Assembly: GCF_007746795.1 (NCBI RefSeq)
Contig: NZ_CP036343.1
Location: forward strand, 1,120,531-1,184,530
DNA from: Gimesia algae
GTDB taxonomy: Bacteria; Planctomycetota; Planctomycetia; Planctomycetales; Planctomycetaceae
Direction of reading: 5' to 3'
DNA length: 64,000 nucleotides
A program made the position numbers and the translations under genes. Below, in pieces: positions 56,201 through 64,000 of this stretch. Each line of letters opens with the position of its first letter. Position 1 is the stretch's first letter. Under the pieces are notes generated by a model. It saw only the letters and a program-made list of their open reading frames with translations, had not been told where the DNA came from and searched no databases.

Positions 56201-58410
56201 GCTTCCCGTGCTGCGGCTGCCGTTGCCTTGGTATAGGCGGCAAGTTGAACGTTGTGCGCCTTGCCGTCAGGCACGTTTTTGTTCCCGGTATCTTCATGTG
56301 CAATGGGGCTGAACAAGACAATTCGGGGGAATGATTTTCCGTTCGCCTTGGAACCACGTGTCTTTTTAACAAAGTCCACAAGCTTTCGCTGATACGCGCC
56401 CGCCTGCTTTACTCCCTCAAATGATTCATTAAACCCGAAGAATGCGAATACCACGTCCGCCTTCACATGCCGCAGGTATTCAGTGATCGTAGCTGCCCCC
56501 TTGCTGCGCGGGAACGAATCCACGCGATCGCCGCTCGCGCTCATATTCCGAAAACGAACCTGTTTCCCTGGCAATTCACTCTGTAACAGCGTTTCCAGCC
56601 ACCCGTCATGCTGCATCCGGTCGGGCAGTCCATTCCCCAGAATGGCAACGACATCCCCCTGTTGAAATGCAAACGGCAGGGGATCACGATAACCGGTCGG
56701 CACATCGGCCAACGTGGGATCCTCGACTTGAGTGGGTGAATCCGAACCGACTGACTTGGAGGTCGACTTATAAGGGACACCGGGCTTGCCGTTGAATGTC
56801 AGGTATTCCAGTTTGCCCCGGTTCTTGACATCAATCTCCATGGTAAAGGGAGCCGCCACCTTCGTAACCTGAAACACTTCTTTGCGATCCGCATCAAGTA
56901 ATGTCAGCGTAAAATTTTCGAGGCGGCCCTCGAATCCCTGACGGTTCCAGATACCAATCTTTTCCACATCGACAGGCTGCCCCAAGTCGACTTCCCACCA
57001 CGGATTCTTTGTACCCGCGTTGGCGGTATGTGTCTGCCCCCCTTTTCCCCAGTCTGAACTTTTATTGCCATCCAGCGCCTTGGCGGCGACTCCGGACCCC
57101 ATCGTGCTCGACTGCGAAGCCTTGCCGTTCTTCGCAATATTTTTGCCTCCACTGAATATTTCGACTTCCGCCAGTGTGAGAATACGCTTATTGCCCGGGA
57201 GTTCGATCCGCACAAAACGCGCTGGTTTACCTGTCACAAGTGCAGCCGTTGACTTCTGTGATTTTTTGGCCTGTGCCCCGTTTTTCTTTGCCCCGTGCTC
57301 GTGACTGTGATTCTTCGCGGGAGCTTTCTTGGGACCCTTCTTTTTTGCTTCAGTTTTTTTCGTGTTGTGATTGGCAGGAATTGGACTTTCGAATCCGGCA
57401 TATGCATCTGGCTTGATACCGTGAGCGTACGTTCCATTGCCAAACGTATTGGGTTTGAACGGCCCGACGAAGTCAACGTTCGCGTCCGCTTTGATCGCGT
57501 TTTCCATACCCAGAGCCCAGAAACACGCGTTGACCAGCATCCGGCGGTAGCCTGCATTCAACAGATCTTCAGGCGTCCCGTAGAGCGTTGTGAAAACGCG
57601 GCCCTTCTTTCCGGACGGGGAAGTATAGGTCCGCGTCCATTCCGAGGGCATAGGCGGCTTCGTTTCATCAGCAGGGGAATCCTGTTTCATGCCGTTCAAA
57701 GGCTGCGCCATTGTTAACACTTCACCATCAGTGGGTTTGCCGACATAGCCGCCGGCCTGCACCCAGATGTCTTTCACCCCCCGCAGAATCGGGTGATTCT
57801 TTTTGTCGTCAACAACTTTGATGCGCGTGCTCTGCTTATGGTTGGTTCCATAGTGCCCCACCCAGGTCTGCCCTAACACCTGATGACCAAAGCCTAACTC
57901 GTAGTCTTTATCTTTGCTGTTGTAAGAATATTCCGAAAAGGGAGCAGTCTCAGGCATGTTGAATGCGTGCGTCGCGGTCCGCATTCCCACCACCGGGCCA
58001 CCCCGTTTGAGGTAATCGACGAAATACTGCATCTGTTCCTTGGGGAAATTCTGAAACCGCAAAAACACAACCGCGAGATCCGCAGTCTTGAGTGCTTTGA
58101 GTCCCGGCATGTTCGAGTTTCCCGCCACGATTTCGCCAGTTTCCGGATCGATATTAAACAGAACTGTGCACTTGAAACCATGGTGCTTAGCCAGAATGCG
58201 TGCCAGTTCCGGCAGCGATTCCTCAGACCGGTACTCATGATCGCCTGCCAGAAAAACGATGTGTTTTCCTTTTCCAGGCCCTTCAGTCCCTTCATAAACC
58301 AGCGGCGCCGCACTGGCAAAGCTGGTCACACAGAGCGTCAGACACAGAGCAACGGTCCAGCAGGCGGTTTTCAGGGAAGAGTCTGCAATGGTGAGCAAAA
58401 AATGTTTCAT
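53251..58410 (-). CDS. Giant secreted multidomain protein: ThuA / discoidin / SGNH / dehydrogenase propeller / cupredoxin / cytochrome c
   Basis: 1719 residues. Signal peptide ends near residue 34. ThuA-like domain about 48-310 (VFLAGDHEYRSEESLPELAR); Lys-rich linker 350-390; F5/8 discoidin domain about 395-545 (FVRIELPGNKRILTLAEVEI); SGNH-hydrolase-like region about 590-790 with weakened GNG; PVC-type dehydrogenase propeller about 910-1290 (LWAAVWPTYPKWEPL, NPLGFEFWNGGVLVAS); HEAT-like helices 1300-1400; cupredoxin about 1420-1530 with ligands His1446, Cys1511, His1516, Met1520; cytochrome c with CAQCHK near 1575. It ends with HHHH. Such proteins are common in Planctomycetes and likely bind sugars and pass electrons outside the cytoplasm. 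Confidence 0.88.
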   Translation of the reverse strand: MKHFLLTIADSSLKTACWTVALCLTLCVTSFASAAPLVYEGTEGPGKGKHIVFLAGDHEYRSEESLPELARILAKHHGFKCTVLFNIDPETGEIVAGNSNMPGLKALKTADLAVVFLRFQNFPKEQMQYFVDYLKRGGPVVGMRTATHAFNMPETAPFSEYSYNSKDKDYELGFGHQVLGQTWVGHYGTNHKQSTRIKVVDDKKNHPILRGVKDIWVQAGGYVGKPTDGEVLTMAQPLNGMKQDSPADETKPPMPSEWTRTYTSPSGKKGRVFTTLYGTPEDLLNAGYRRMLVNACFWALGMENAIKADANVDFVGPFKPNTFGNGTYAHGIKPDAYAGFESPIPANHNTKKTEAKKKGPKKAPAKNHSHEHGAKKNGAQAKKSQKSTAALVTGKPARFVRIELPGNKRILTLAEVEIFSGGKNIAKNGKASQSSTMGSGVAAKALDGNKSSDWGKGGQTHTANAGTKNPWWEVDLGQPVDVEKIGIWNRQGFEGRLENFTLTLLDADRKEVFQVTKVAAPFTMEIDVKNRGKLEYLTFNGKPGVPYKSTSKSVGSDSPTQVEDPTLADVPTGYRDPLPFAFQQGDVVAILGNGLPDRMQHDGWLETLLQSELPGKQVRFRNMSASGDRVDSFPRSKGAATITEYLRHVKADVVFAFFGFNESFEGVKQAGAYQRKLVDFVKKTRGSKANGKSFPRIVLFSPIAHEDTGNKNVPDGKAHNVQLAAYTKATAAAAREAGVAYVDLFHPSLQMFKESSTPLTINGVHLTEEGNKKLGEIIASALSGHQVSASQTMEPLRSAVLDKAYKWNNRYRARDGNDVWGGRSILAFTNDQTNAVVLQHELSMLDVMTNNRDARIWAVAQGQDFKVDDSNVPQPVKVISNVGGGSKSSSAVKEGNLNYISGQEGIEHMALADGFEVSLFADEKQFPELVNPVQMQFDTQGRLWAAVWPTYPKWEPLKEMDDALIILHDDDHDGKADRVTEFARIQNPLGFEFWNGGVLVASAPEIVFLKDTDGDDVADVRTVMLQGLDSSDTHHAANNLIYGPDGAIYWQSGVFMVHNHEHPWGPSLQAAESAMYRFDPRRFTISMHAVNSPNPHGISFDYWGYHYATDGTGGRAYQVRPDKAGFKMHELLKKEVRPVTASEVVSSAHFPESMQGDFLICNVIGFLGIKHYDLARNGEDGTVWGEPAGADLTVMRVNADGSKTEDKSKGLMMSGDKNFRPADAIFAPDGSLYFCDWHNVIIGHMQHNVRDPNRDHKHGRIYRMTAKGRPLQEPVAIDGQPIAALLDNLKSPIDGIRHRTRVELSERDSDAVLTATKEWVKQFDPNKKEDAHHLLEALWLHQQHNDRNLELLGVLLKSPEPHARIAANTVKHLWFNVESTMRGGVIAESEEAATQKSGILSDTPELTTIRIGTIRERMRYDVTKLTVKPGKKVKLTFANPDYMPHNIMLVNPGKADEVGLAAIDLGASGFSVGFVPESKEILWASKLVDHGQEETIEFVAPTQEGAYPYICSFPGHHLLMRGTMYITNDLKEFLAKNPEQVTKITEWKLSDLEADLKRVGQHRNFTRGQQVFTKLACAQCHKINKDSVALGKNLSIGPNLDEVVKKHKNDAKAILSEILEPSRKIEEKYRTVLLLLEDGRSLNGNIVTEDETSMTIVTGPPQVKEQKVLKSSIEFQRTSPVSIMPAALLNTLDKEEILDLLAYVLSGGNAKDAAFHHHH

Positions 58411-58620
58411 TGTTCGAGCGTAATCCGTATAAAAGTGCGACAGAGGATCGGGGTGCGAAATTTGATTGATATTCCCAGTTTAATTATAAACAGAACCAGA
58501 AGCCAGTGTTCTGCTGCTCAACGGGGGGTAAAAAGCAGACCATCCCGCAACGCATAAATGCTATTGAGCGCAGAAAAGGTCGTTGTCTTAGAGATCAGAT
58601 GGCCCCGATGACCCCCTGTT

Positions 58621-59943
58621 TCAGGTCAATTCGGTAATCAACTCCCGGCGTTCAAGAATATACCGGGGCCTACCACTATGATCCAGAAACGTAGTGGCAG
58701 GGTCGATGCCCAGATGGCGATACAGCATCGCCAGCACATTTTCGGGACGATAGGGGGCGTCGACCGGTGTACCACCTTGATCATCAGAAGAACCAATCAC
58801 CTGACCGGTTTTGATTCCGCCCCCCGCCAGAGCAACGCTCATTACGCGTCCCCAATGGTCGCGGCCGGCAGTCTTATTGAATTTTGGAGTGCGTCCAAAT
58901 TCTCCCATGGCCACCACCATCACCTTTTTGTCGAGACCTCGTTCATGAAGGTCTTCAACCAGTGCAGCAAACGCACGGTCATAAGGGATGCCCTTTTCCC
59001 GCATACGTTTGACCAGATCCCGATGATCGTCCCAACTCGGGCCGGTCACGCGCACGGAAGCCACGGTCACACCATGTTCCACCAATCGACGGGCGAGCAA
59101 GATGTTTTGACCAAACGAGGTCCTGCCATAGCGATCACGCGTTTTCTCATCCTCCTGAGAGAGATCGAACGCTTTGCGTGCCGTGTCACCTGACACCATC
59201 TCAAAGGCTTCTTGAGTGTATTGATCGAGCGCATCACCGACACCGTTGTTGTCAATAATTCTGCGAGTGGCATCGAAGCTGGCCAGCAAAGCCTGACGGT
59301 CCTGCATCCGCGCTGCAGTCAGACCGCCTAATAGAGTAAGGTTGGGAACCGCAAAGTTTTTTTCATCCGCATCGCGTGCGGTGATGAAAGGATTATAGCC
59401 TTTACCCAACCAGGCCGCACGACCAAAACGCATATCGCGTGGCAATGAGACATACGCCGGAATTCCCTCTGTATTACTGCCGCGCACTTTGGATGTAATA
59501 CATCCGATACTCGGCATTTCATTTTCTCTGTTCTGGCGATCGCGCAGGTAATAACCGGTTTGCGTCAGATGGCTGCTCGTGCCATGGCTGCCTGAATCGT
59601 GATGAATGGAACGGATAATTGCCATTTTATCCAGTACCCGTGCCTGTTCTTTCATGAACTCACTGAACTGCACTCCAGGAACGGCCGTGCTGATCGGATT
59701 GAGGGGCCCCCGATACTCAGAAGGGGCATTCGGTTTGGGATCATAAGTCTCATGCTGAGCCGGCCCCCCCGCCAGTTCCAGAAAGATGATCGCCGTATCC
59801 TGCTTTGAATGTCCCCGTTTTGCAGTGTCTGCCTTCAGGCGAAGAATGTCGGGAAGAGAAAGCCCTATCAAGCCGGTCAAACCAGCTTTCACAACAGATC
59901 GTCGTGAGATGCCATCGCAAAATTCTGCAATTTGTCGAGACAT
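58621..59943 (-). CDS. DUF1501 family protein (twin-arginine exported)
   Basis: 440 residues from ATG 59943, behind AGGAGCAGGA. The N-terminus has a Tat signal ISRRSVVKAGLTGLIG. Conserved DUF1501 motifs are present: FLELAGGPAQHETYDPKPNA, IHHDSGSHGTSSH, VASVRVTGPSWDDH, GEFGRTPKFNKTAGRDHWGR. It is a clear paralogue of 8745-10085. The gene is 210 bases upstream-side of the giant redox gene, same strand; co-transcription is possible. A repeat copy lies just behind its start (59976). Confidence 0.87.
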   Translation of the reverse strand: MSRQIAEFCDGISRRSVVKAGLTGLIGLSLPDILRLKADTAKRGHSKQDTAIIFLELAGGPAQHETYDPKPNAPSEYRGPLNPISTAVPGVQFSEFMKEQARVLDKMAIIRSIHHDSGSHGTSSHLTQTGYYLRDRQNRENEMPSIGCITSKVRGSNTEGIPAYVSLPRDMRFGRAAWLGKGYNPFITARDADEKNFAVPNLTLLGGLTAARMQDRQALLASFDATRRIIDNNGVGDALDQYTQEAFEMVSGDTARKAFDLSQEDEKTRDRYGRTSFGQNILLARRLVEHGVTVASVRVTGPSWDDHRDLVKRMREKGIPYDRAFAALVEDLHERGLDKKVMVVAMGEFGRTPKFNKTAGRDHWGRVMSVALAGGGIKTGQVIGSSDDQGGTPVDAPYRPENVLAMLYRHLGIDPATTFLDHSGRPRYILERRELITELT

Positions 59944-60490
59944 TCCTGCTCCTTTGCCTGGTGAGTGTGGCGGGATAAACTGTGTCCAGTTTTACTGTAG
60001 TGTCTCCAAGGCCATTTGGACCGAGTATCATAGACTGAGAGACGCGATGGTTAAATGTGATGCGATCTAGATACGGAGTTAGCAATCATTGCCGGTAGGG
60101 GAGGACAATTACACATCTATGAATGTCAATATATCAAAACCGGCACCACCCATCAACACTTGTCAATATATCTAGGCAGGATTCACAAAATTTACTATCC
60201 ATATGCGCATGGAATCATGACAAGCCCCCAGAAATTTTGCATCACCCAGGTAGGAGTCGTCCCACGAGTTGATCCGCCTTGCGACGCTCCCAACGTTTCA
60301 GACCATAATGAAGCCAAAACAGATCCGCACGGCACAGTAGAAATACGCCAGGCTATCCGCCGATAGACCAGGACGAGATCTACAAAGAAATCTTCGAGCG
60401 GTGGAAATTTCAAGAAGCACCAGGGACATAGCGACAGCGGGAACTGAAACAACAGAAACCCGCAAAGAACTACAAGAAAGTAGTTAAAAT
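59944..60490. other. Intergenic region with repeat copy 3 and a gene-like fragment
   Basis: 547 bases between the DUF1501 gene and the tRNA. Besides the repeat, the plus-strand frame 60333-60431 reads HSRNTPGYPPIDQDEIYKEI, FERWKFQEAPGT, stop. From memory this resembles the C-terminal tail of type I restriction HsdR proteins; no start or upstream coding part survives. It may be a relic of a degraded gene, or chance. Confidence 0.3.
59976..60070 (-). repeat. Dispersed ~95-bp repeat, copy 3
   Basis: Inverted relative to copies 1 and 2. Plus-strand text begins TAAACTGTGTCCAGTTTTAC and ends GTGATGCGATCTAG. It lies 33 bases upstream of the DUF1501 start. Confidence 0.85.
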
Positions 60491-60564
<74 letters not shown>

Positions 60565-60799
60565 TTAGGTTTCCTGATAGACCCCGTTCCTGCGAATCAT
60601 GTTCGCAGCGGCGGGCCTGTGGGAAGGTGCTGGATTTTAACGGGAAAGTGCTTTCATTCTCAATACTTACAACACCGAATGCTGTGCCGGAATTGAAAAA
60701 ATATCCACATCGGCCCTCAGATCGATCAAAAACAGCCCGATCAGCTCAGGTGGTGAGCAAGCCGAACACAAGCAATTTCAGTAAACAGGGTGAAGTATG

Positions 60800-62194
60800 T
60801 TATTCCGCCTGCTTTTCCAGTTCATGAATCCGGCGGATCAGTATTTCTTCAGTGCCTTTGTCCCAGCGACCGGGCTGGTTGTAATAGATCATTGAGAAAT
60901 CAACTTCATAGCCGCCTTCAGCCCGCATTCGTTCAGAAGCGACATAGCCGAAGACGTCATTGGCATACGCAGTCACCCAGACCGCTTCGCTGTTGAGTTC
61001 TTTCTTGAGCCGGAGTGCATAGTCCACAACGACTTCACCTCCCAGAAAAATCATTGTGAGTTGCCGACCGAATTTCCAGACCTGGACCGGAGCAGGGTAC
61101 GATTGCGGCAATCCGCCCGGTTGTTGATAAAGGGCCAGCATTTGCTCAGCATGTCGGTGCACCTGAGGTCGTGTACTCTTCAAAGCCTGTTTGAATTCCA
61201 TTTCGGATGGTGCATCAAACGGAAGCCTGGCAACGCCATATGCAGTTTTCATCGGAGCGGTGATCGGTTGCATTGGTTGCTTGAGCAGACGTGCGACTTC
61301 GACTGCAATCGCCCGACCGTGACCAATCGCCAGATCGCGGGCGACCTCTTTGTTTCCGCGCACCGGATTCTGGTCAGCCCCACAACCGATCGTGCAGATC
61401 GCGACGATGTCTCCCTGCTGTTCCTCAATGCTTTTCGCAGCATAACCGGCCCAGTCCCCGTTCAGTCGATTAAAATCACTACCAAAGGTCGTGCAGTGAC
61501 AGGCATAGTTGAAGAGTAAGCCGCGCAGTTTTCCCGCTGAATCAGTTACCGTAAGCACTGGCAGACTGTGATCCACAGGACCCTCCGGATTCACGCCGAA
61601 TCCCGTCCACTTGCCATTCTTCAACACGCGCCGGTTCTGAGCAAAACCGACTTTACCCGTCGCCAGAGACATGACTCCCGGCTGCAGATCTGCAATCGCC
61701 CGCCCAATCGTCTGGACAATCCGTTCTTCCACGCTGTTCCAGTATTTTTGTGCAGCATCACGTTGTGCCTCGGTCAATGGAGTGGAAAATATATTGGACA
61801 GTCCTTCGACGGGTTGCGGTGCGGTATGCGAATGCGTGCTGCAAATGACCAGTTGATCGCGGCTCAGTCCATACTTCTGATTGACCTGCTTCGCAATGCG
61901 GTCTGTAAAACTTCCGGCAAAACCGATCGAGTCCAGCGAAACCAGCGAACAGATTTTCTGCTCCGGTGTTTTGATGGCGATTGCACGAACGAACAATGGC
62001 TCGTCCACTCCTTCATACACGACGGCACGATTTCCATAACCGGAAAGTCTAAGCGGGGTCTCTGGAGTAATTTCCGTTCTGGCAAATCCGAAGGAGCAGG
62101 GGGGCTCAGCGGCAGAAACATCATTCACTCTAATCTGACCTGCTACTATCACAAGCAACAGGCACAGCAGCCAGTGCGGAAATCTTTCAGTCAT
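60800..62194 (-). CDS. Neutral/alkaline non-lysosomal ceramidase-like secreted protein
   Basis: 464 residues from ATG 62194, with AGGAG behind it; the longer frame to 62221 adds a start of poor context. Signal peptide LLCLLLVIVAGQIRVNDVSA. The N-terminus FGFARTEITPETPLRLSGYG and STHSHTAPQP (zinc-binding histidines) match the PF04734 ceramidase family, as do NYACHCTTFGSDFNRLNGDW and TIGCGADQNPVRG. True ceramidases are about 650 residues and cleave N-acyl sphingosine; this form lacks the second domain, as many planctomycete members do, so substrate is uncertain. Confidence 0.82.
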   Translation of the reverse strand: MTERFPHWLLCLLLVIVAGQIRVNDVSAAEPPCSFGFARTEITPETPLRLSGYGNRAVVYEGVDEPLFVRAIAIKTPEQKICSLVSLDSIGFAGSFTDRIAKQVNQKYGLSRDQLVICSTHSHTAPQPVEGLSNIFSTPLTEAQRDAAQKYWNSVEERIVQTIGRAIADLQPGVMSLATGKVGFAQNRRVLKNGKWTGFGVNPEGPVDHSLPVLTVTDSAGKLRGLLFNYACHCTTFGSDFNRLNGDWAGYAAKSIEEQQGDIVAICTIGCGADQNPVRGNKEVARDLAIGHGRAIAVEVARLLKQPMQPITAPMKTAYGVARLPFDAPSEMEFKQALKSTRPQVHRHAEQMLALYQQPGGLPQSYPAPVQVWKFGRQLTMIFLGGEVVVDYALRLKKELNSEAVWVTAYANDVFGYVASERMRAEGGYEVDFSMIYYNQPGRWDKGTEEILIRRIHELEKQAE

Positions 62195-62715
62195 TGGTAT
62201 CTCCTCAAAACCCAGGCACAATTCTCAGACGGCAATATCTATTTGATTATGACCGGAAACCGCCAGAGTGTGAACCAGTGCCCCAGCAGAAATCTGAGAT
62301 TGAGTTGACCCACATTAAAACACAAAGCCCATTGAATGAGTGTTGTCGCGCCAGAAACACACACATATCAACGGGCTTTGTTGTGATGTAGAACGCGGAC
62401 CGGGTTGTGTTTGTCTGTTTATTTTCTGTTTTCCTCTATGAATTTCTGGTGAGGAATCTCAGTCAGATCTTGCATTCCAGACATCGAATTTCTATCTATC
62501 GTATTTGTCAGTCTTGTAGTGAATATCCAGCTAGACTGTGTCCAGTTTTACTGTAGCGTCCCCAGAGCCATTTGGACCGAGGATAATTGATTGAGAGACG
62601 CTATTGTTAAATGTGATGCGTTCTAGAAAACTTTATCTTTTGATCTCAGACTGAATCCTCATTTTTAACGACTCTACAGAGAACAGACTACATTCGCTAA
62701 CAGGAGATGCAGCCG
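62195..62715. other. Intergenic region with repeat copy 4 and a large stem-loop
   Basis: 521 bases. A 13-bp inverted pair with one mismatch (CAAAGCCCATTGA at 62323-62335, TCAACGGGCTTTG at 62368-62380) encloses a 32-base loop; no T run follows. The repeat copy is at 62532-62626. A clear AGGAG site lies at 62702-62706. Confidence 0.4.
62532..62626 (-). repeat. Dispersed ~95-bp repeat, copy 4
   Basis: Inverted orientation, best match to copy 3. TAGACTGTGTCCAGTTTTAC at its left end, GTGATGCGTTCTAGA at its right. CTAG/TCTA-type bases flank both edges. Confidence 0.85.
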
Positions 62716-63660
62716 ATGCCCGAAGTAACGGTAACCTGCCCGCATTGTCAGAATAAGTTGAAACTCAAGAGCCCTGATCTGCTCGGCAAAAAAGTCAAAT
62801 GTAAATCGTGTGAGACCCCCTTTGTGTTAGAAGCCGACGGCAAGAAAAAATCGAAGCCTGCCCCCAATGAATATGAAGAAGACTTTAGTGACTTCGACAA
62901 CTCTGCCATGGAACGCGCCCGACGTGCCCGAAAACGCAAAGGAAAGTCGGGCACTAAAAAAAACACTCAGTCAGCGAGCACCAAGCCTGCCAAGTCAGAA
63001 AAGAAATCGGAAGCCAGTTTACCACTCCCACTATTAATTGGTGGCTGTATACTGGGTCTGCTGATCACAGGGGGCTTGGGGTACTTTGTATTTACAACGG
63101 GCAGTTCGCTGAGTGCCGGGCAGTCGCCCGCCAATAAAGTTAAGGTGCCACAAAAATTCGCCAAATTCTCACCCGAAGTCGGCGATATTGGCGCTGAGTA
63201 CCCTGAAGGCTGGAAAGTGGAAAACGGAGGCGGACAGGGGGGCGTGCAAAGCTGGGCTAAATTCATTTCTCCCGATGAAGAAGTCACGATCTCCATTCGT
63301 GGGAACATGGCCGGCTCTGCTCTGGGAAGTGCCGGGCTGGCAATGAACCAGGGTGGCGACGCCGATGACATCGAACCCCCTGTGGTTGGCATTCACCATT
63401 TAATGAAACGTAAGTTTGAAGACGACTATTCCAACTACGAAGAGTTGGGTAACTACACATTACTCAAAACTAAAATGGGAGATGCCTGTCAGTCGATCTT
63501 TACCACGAAAAGTCTGCTGGGGGGGAAACAGCAAGGCTACCGTGTGACGCTGTTGACTGGCCGGGTGCAATTCAATCTGATCTGCCTGTGTGATCCCGCG
63601 ATCTTCGATAAAATGCGGCCTGCCTTCGATCATGTCGTGAATACGGTGCACGAAAAATAA
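62716..63660 (+). CDS. Zinc-ribbon membrane protein of unknown function
   Basis: 314 residues from ATG 62716, chosen because AGGAG at 62702-62706 is too close to the other ATG at 62707. The N-terminus has a zinc ribbon with two CxxC pairs (VTCPHCQNKL and KCKSCETPF). A basic linker (RARRARKRKGKSGTKKN) precedes one membrane helix LLIGGCILGLLITGGLGYFVF at about 110-130. The C-terminal outside domain (YPEGWKVENGGGQGGVQSWA, and a conserved-looking GVHHLMKRKF-type stretch) has no recognised family. It may sense or bind something outside and signal through the ribbon. Confidence 0.7.
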   Translation: MPEVTVTCPHCQNKLKLKSPDLLGKKVKCKSCETPFVLEADGKKKSKPAPNEYEEDFSDFDNSAMERARRARKRKGKSGTKKNTQSASTKPAKSEKKSEASLPLPLLIGGCILGLLITGGLGYFVFTTGSSLSAGQSPANKVKVPQKFAKFSPEVGDIGAEYPEGWKVENGGGQGGVQSWAKFISPDEEVTISIRGNMAGSALGSAGLAMNQGGDADDIEPPVVGIHHLMKRKFEDDYSNYEELGNYTLLKTKMGDACQSIFTTKSLLGGKQQGYRVTLLTGRVQFNLICLCDPAIFDKMRPAFDHVVNTVHEK

Positions 63661-63677
63661 TTCGCTGTCCCCGGTGG

Positions 63678-64000
63678 TTACCCCCAATGCCAGGCGAAGC
63701 GTGTCTTGAAGTGATGATAATACAGGCCAATCATCCTCAGCGCGACGATTTCCAGGTAAAGTAAGACGGGGATCATGAATATGACAACAACGATACCGTG
63801 TTCGCCAGCGACATAAGCGGTAAAGAAATAGACGATCGCAGTGATAAACATCGCGCCAGCTGTAAAGAAATAAGCTGAGAATGATTTGATAATCGTGAGC
63901 AGCATCAGATCGATCCGGAATACAGTCTCAAAGCCTCCTATCGCTACACAAAGCGCCAGGATCGGCCAGAAAAACAGCCCCGCACTGTACAGAGAAATCA
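63678..64000 (-). CDS. Membrane protein (C-terminal part, continues beyond window)
   Basis: The open frame continues through an internal Met at 63905 to the window edge: ISLYSAGLFFWPILALCVAI lies upstream of it. At least three membrane helices are visible (WPILALCVAIGGFETVF, SFSAYFFTAGAMFITAIVYF, GIVVVIFMIPVLLYLEIVAL). The C-tail MIGLYYHHFKTRFAWHWG is typical of DUF4013-like or other poly-helix planctomycete proteins; no firm family. The N-terminus is outside the window, so the start is unknown. Confidence 0.6.
   Translation of the reverse strand, partial: ISLYSAGLFFWPILALCVAIGGFETVFRIDLMLLTIIKSFSAYFFTAGAMFITAIVYFFTAYVAGEHGIVVVIFMIPVLLYLEIVALRMIGLYYHHFKTRFAWHWG

Noticed and set aside
55603..56334. 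243-codon plus-strand frame inside the giant redox gene
   Set aside because: Opposite strand of a strongly supported multidomain protein; composition is that of an antisense frame.
58200..58410. C-terminal HHHH of the giant protein as a cloning tag
   Set aside because: Only four histidines, in native context (DAAFHHHH), on a chromosomal gene at 53251; natural His-rich tails occur.
59750..60085. 111-codon minus frame that runs through repeat copy 3
   Set aside because: The part outside the repeat is a shadow of the DUF1501 start; only the repeat portion is of interest and is listed separately.

Overview
This window looks like a chromosomal segment of a Planctomycetes bacterium. The evidence is a set of families that are hallmarks of that phylum: two DUF1501 twin-arginine proteins, two DUF1559 pseudopilin-like proteins with prepilin N-termini, a DUF1080 protein, PQQ-type beta-propellers, a giant ThuA/dehydrogenase/cytochrome c protein, and many secreted lipoproteins. 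The moderate GC by eye and the gene mix would suit a Gimesia-like genus; that is an inference, not a measurement.

Layout. 1-8.2 kb: a cut-off secreted protein, a HEAT-like protein, a secreted esterase, a secreted beta-propeller protein, a secreted FAD oxidoreductase, and a translationally coupled pair of cyclopropane-fatty-acid synthase and geranylgeranyl-reductase-like flavoprotein. 8.7-19.1 kb: DUF1501 protein, RecQ helicase, a DUF1559 pseudopilin with a lipoprotein, a DUF3386-type protein and a DUF4198-kelch fusion, then a TPR / Rrf2 regulator / PQQ-propeller group that ends at a clear terminator. 19.46-22.02 kb: a complete IS21-family element with 33-bp terminal repeats and a 6-bp target duplication. 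22.2-25.2 kb: a minus-strand operon of a pseudopilin, a small lipoprotein and an AztD-like (zinc metallochaperone-like) propeller, with a perfect palindrome upstream. 25.5-33.8 kb: acetyltransferase, DUF1003 membrane protein, RimB-RimK fusion, secreted proteins, a SRPBCC protein, a broken PII-like gene and an SGNH hydrolase.

33.8-42.6 kb is the metabolic core. A sigma-54 activator is divergent from a three-gene operon: sucrose-phosphate synthase with its own phosphatase domain, amylosucrase, and a HAD phosphatase fused to a trehalohydrolase-like GH13 enzyme. A well-spaced -24/-12 promoter with paired upstream inverted sites lies between them, so sucrose/trehalose-type sugar metabolism is probably under sigma-54 control. 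42.6-50.2 kb: a phosphodiesterase, MFS transporter, DUF1353 protein, SOUL protein, small membrane protein, esterase and OprB-like porin. 50.6-53.1 kb: a hybrid histidine kinase whose sensor is a cobalamin-binding module with the Wx9EH light-sensing signature of CarH. 53.2-64 kb: a 1719-residue multidomain secreted redox protein, a second DUF1501 protein, tRNA-Arg(TCT), a ceramidase-like enzyme, a zinc-ribbon membrane protein and a cut-off membrane protein.

Four diverged copies of a ~95-bp element (31.66, 45.69, 59.98 and 62.53 kb) lie in intergenic gaps and all keep the same ~30-codon frame open. No CRISPR array, rRNA or prophage was seen.
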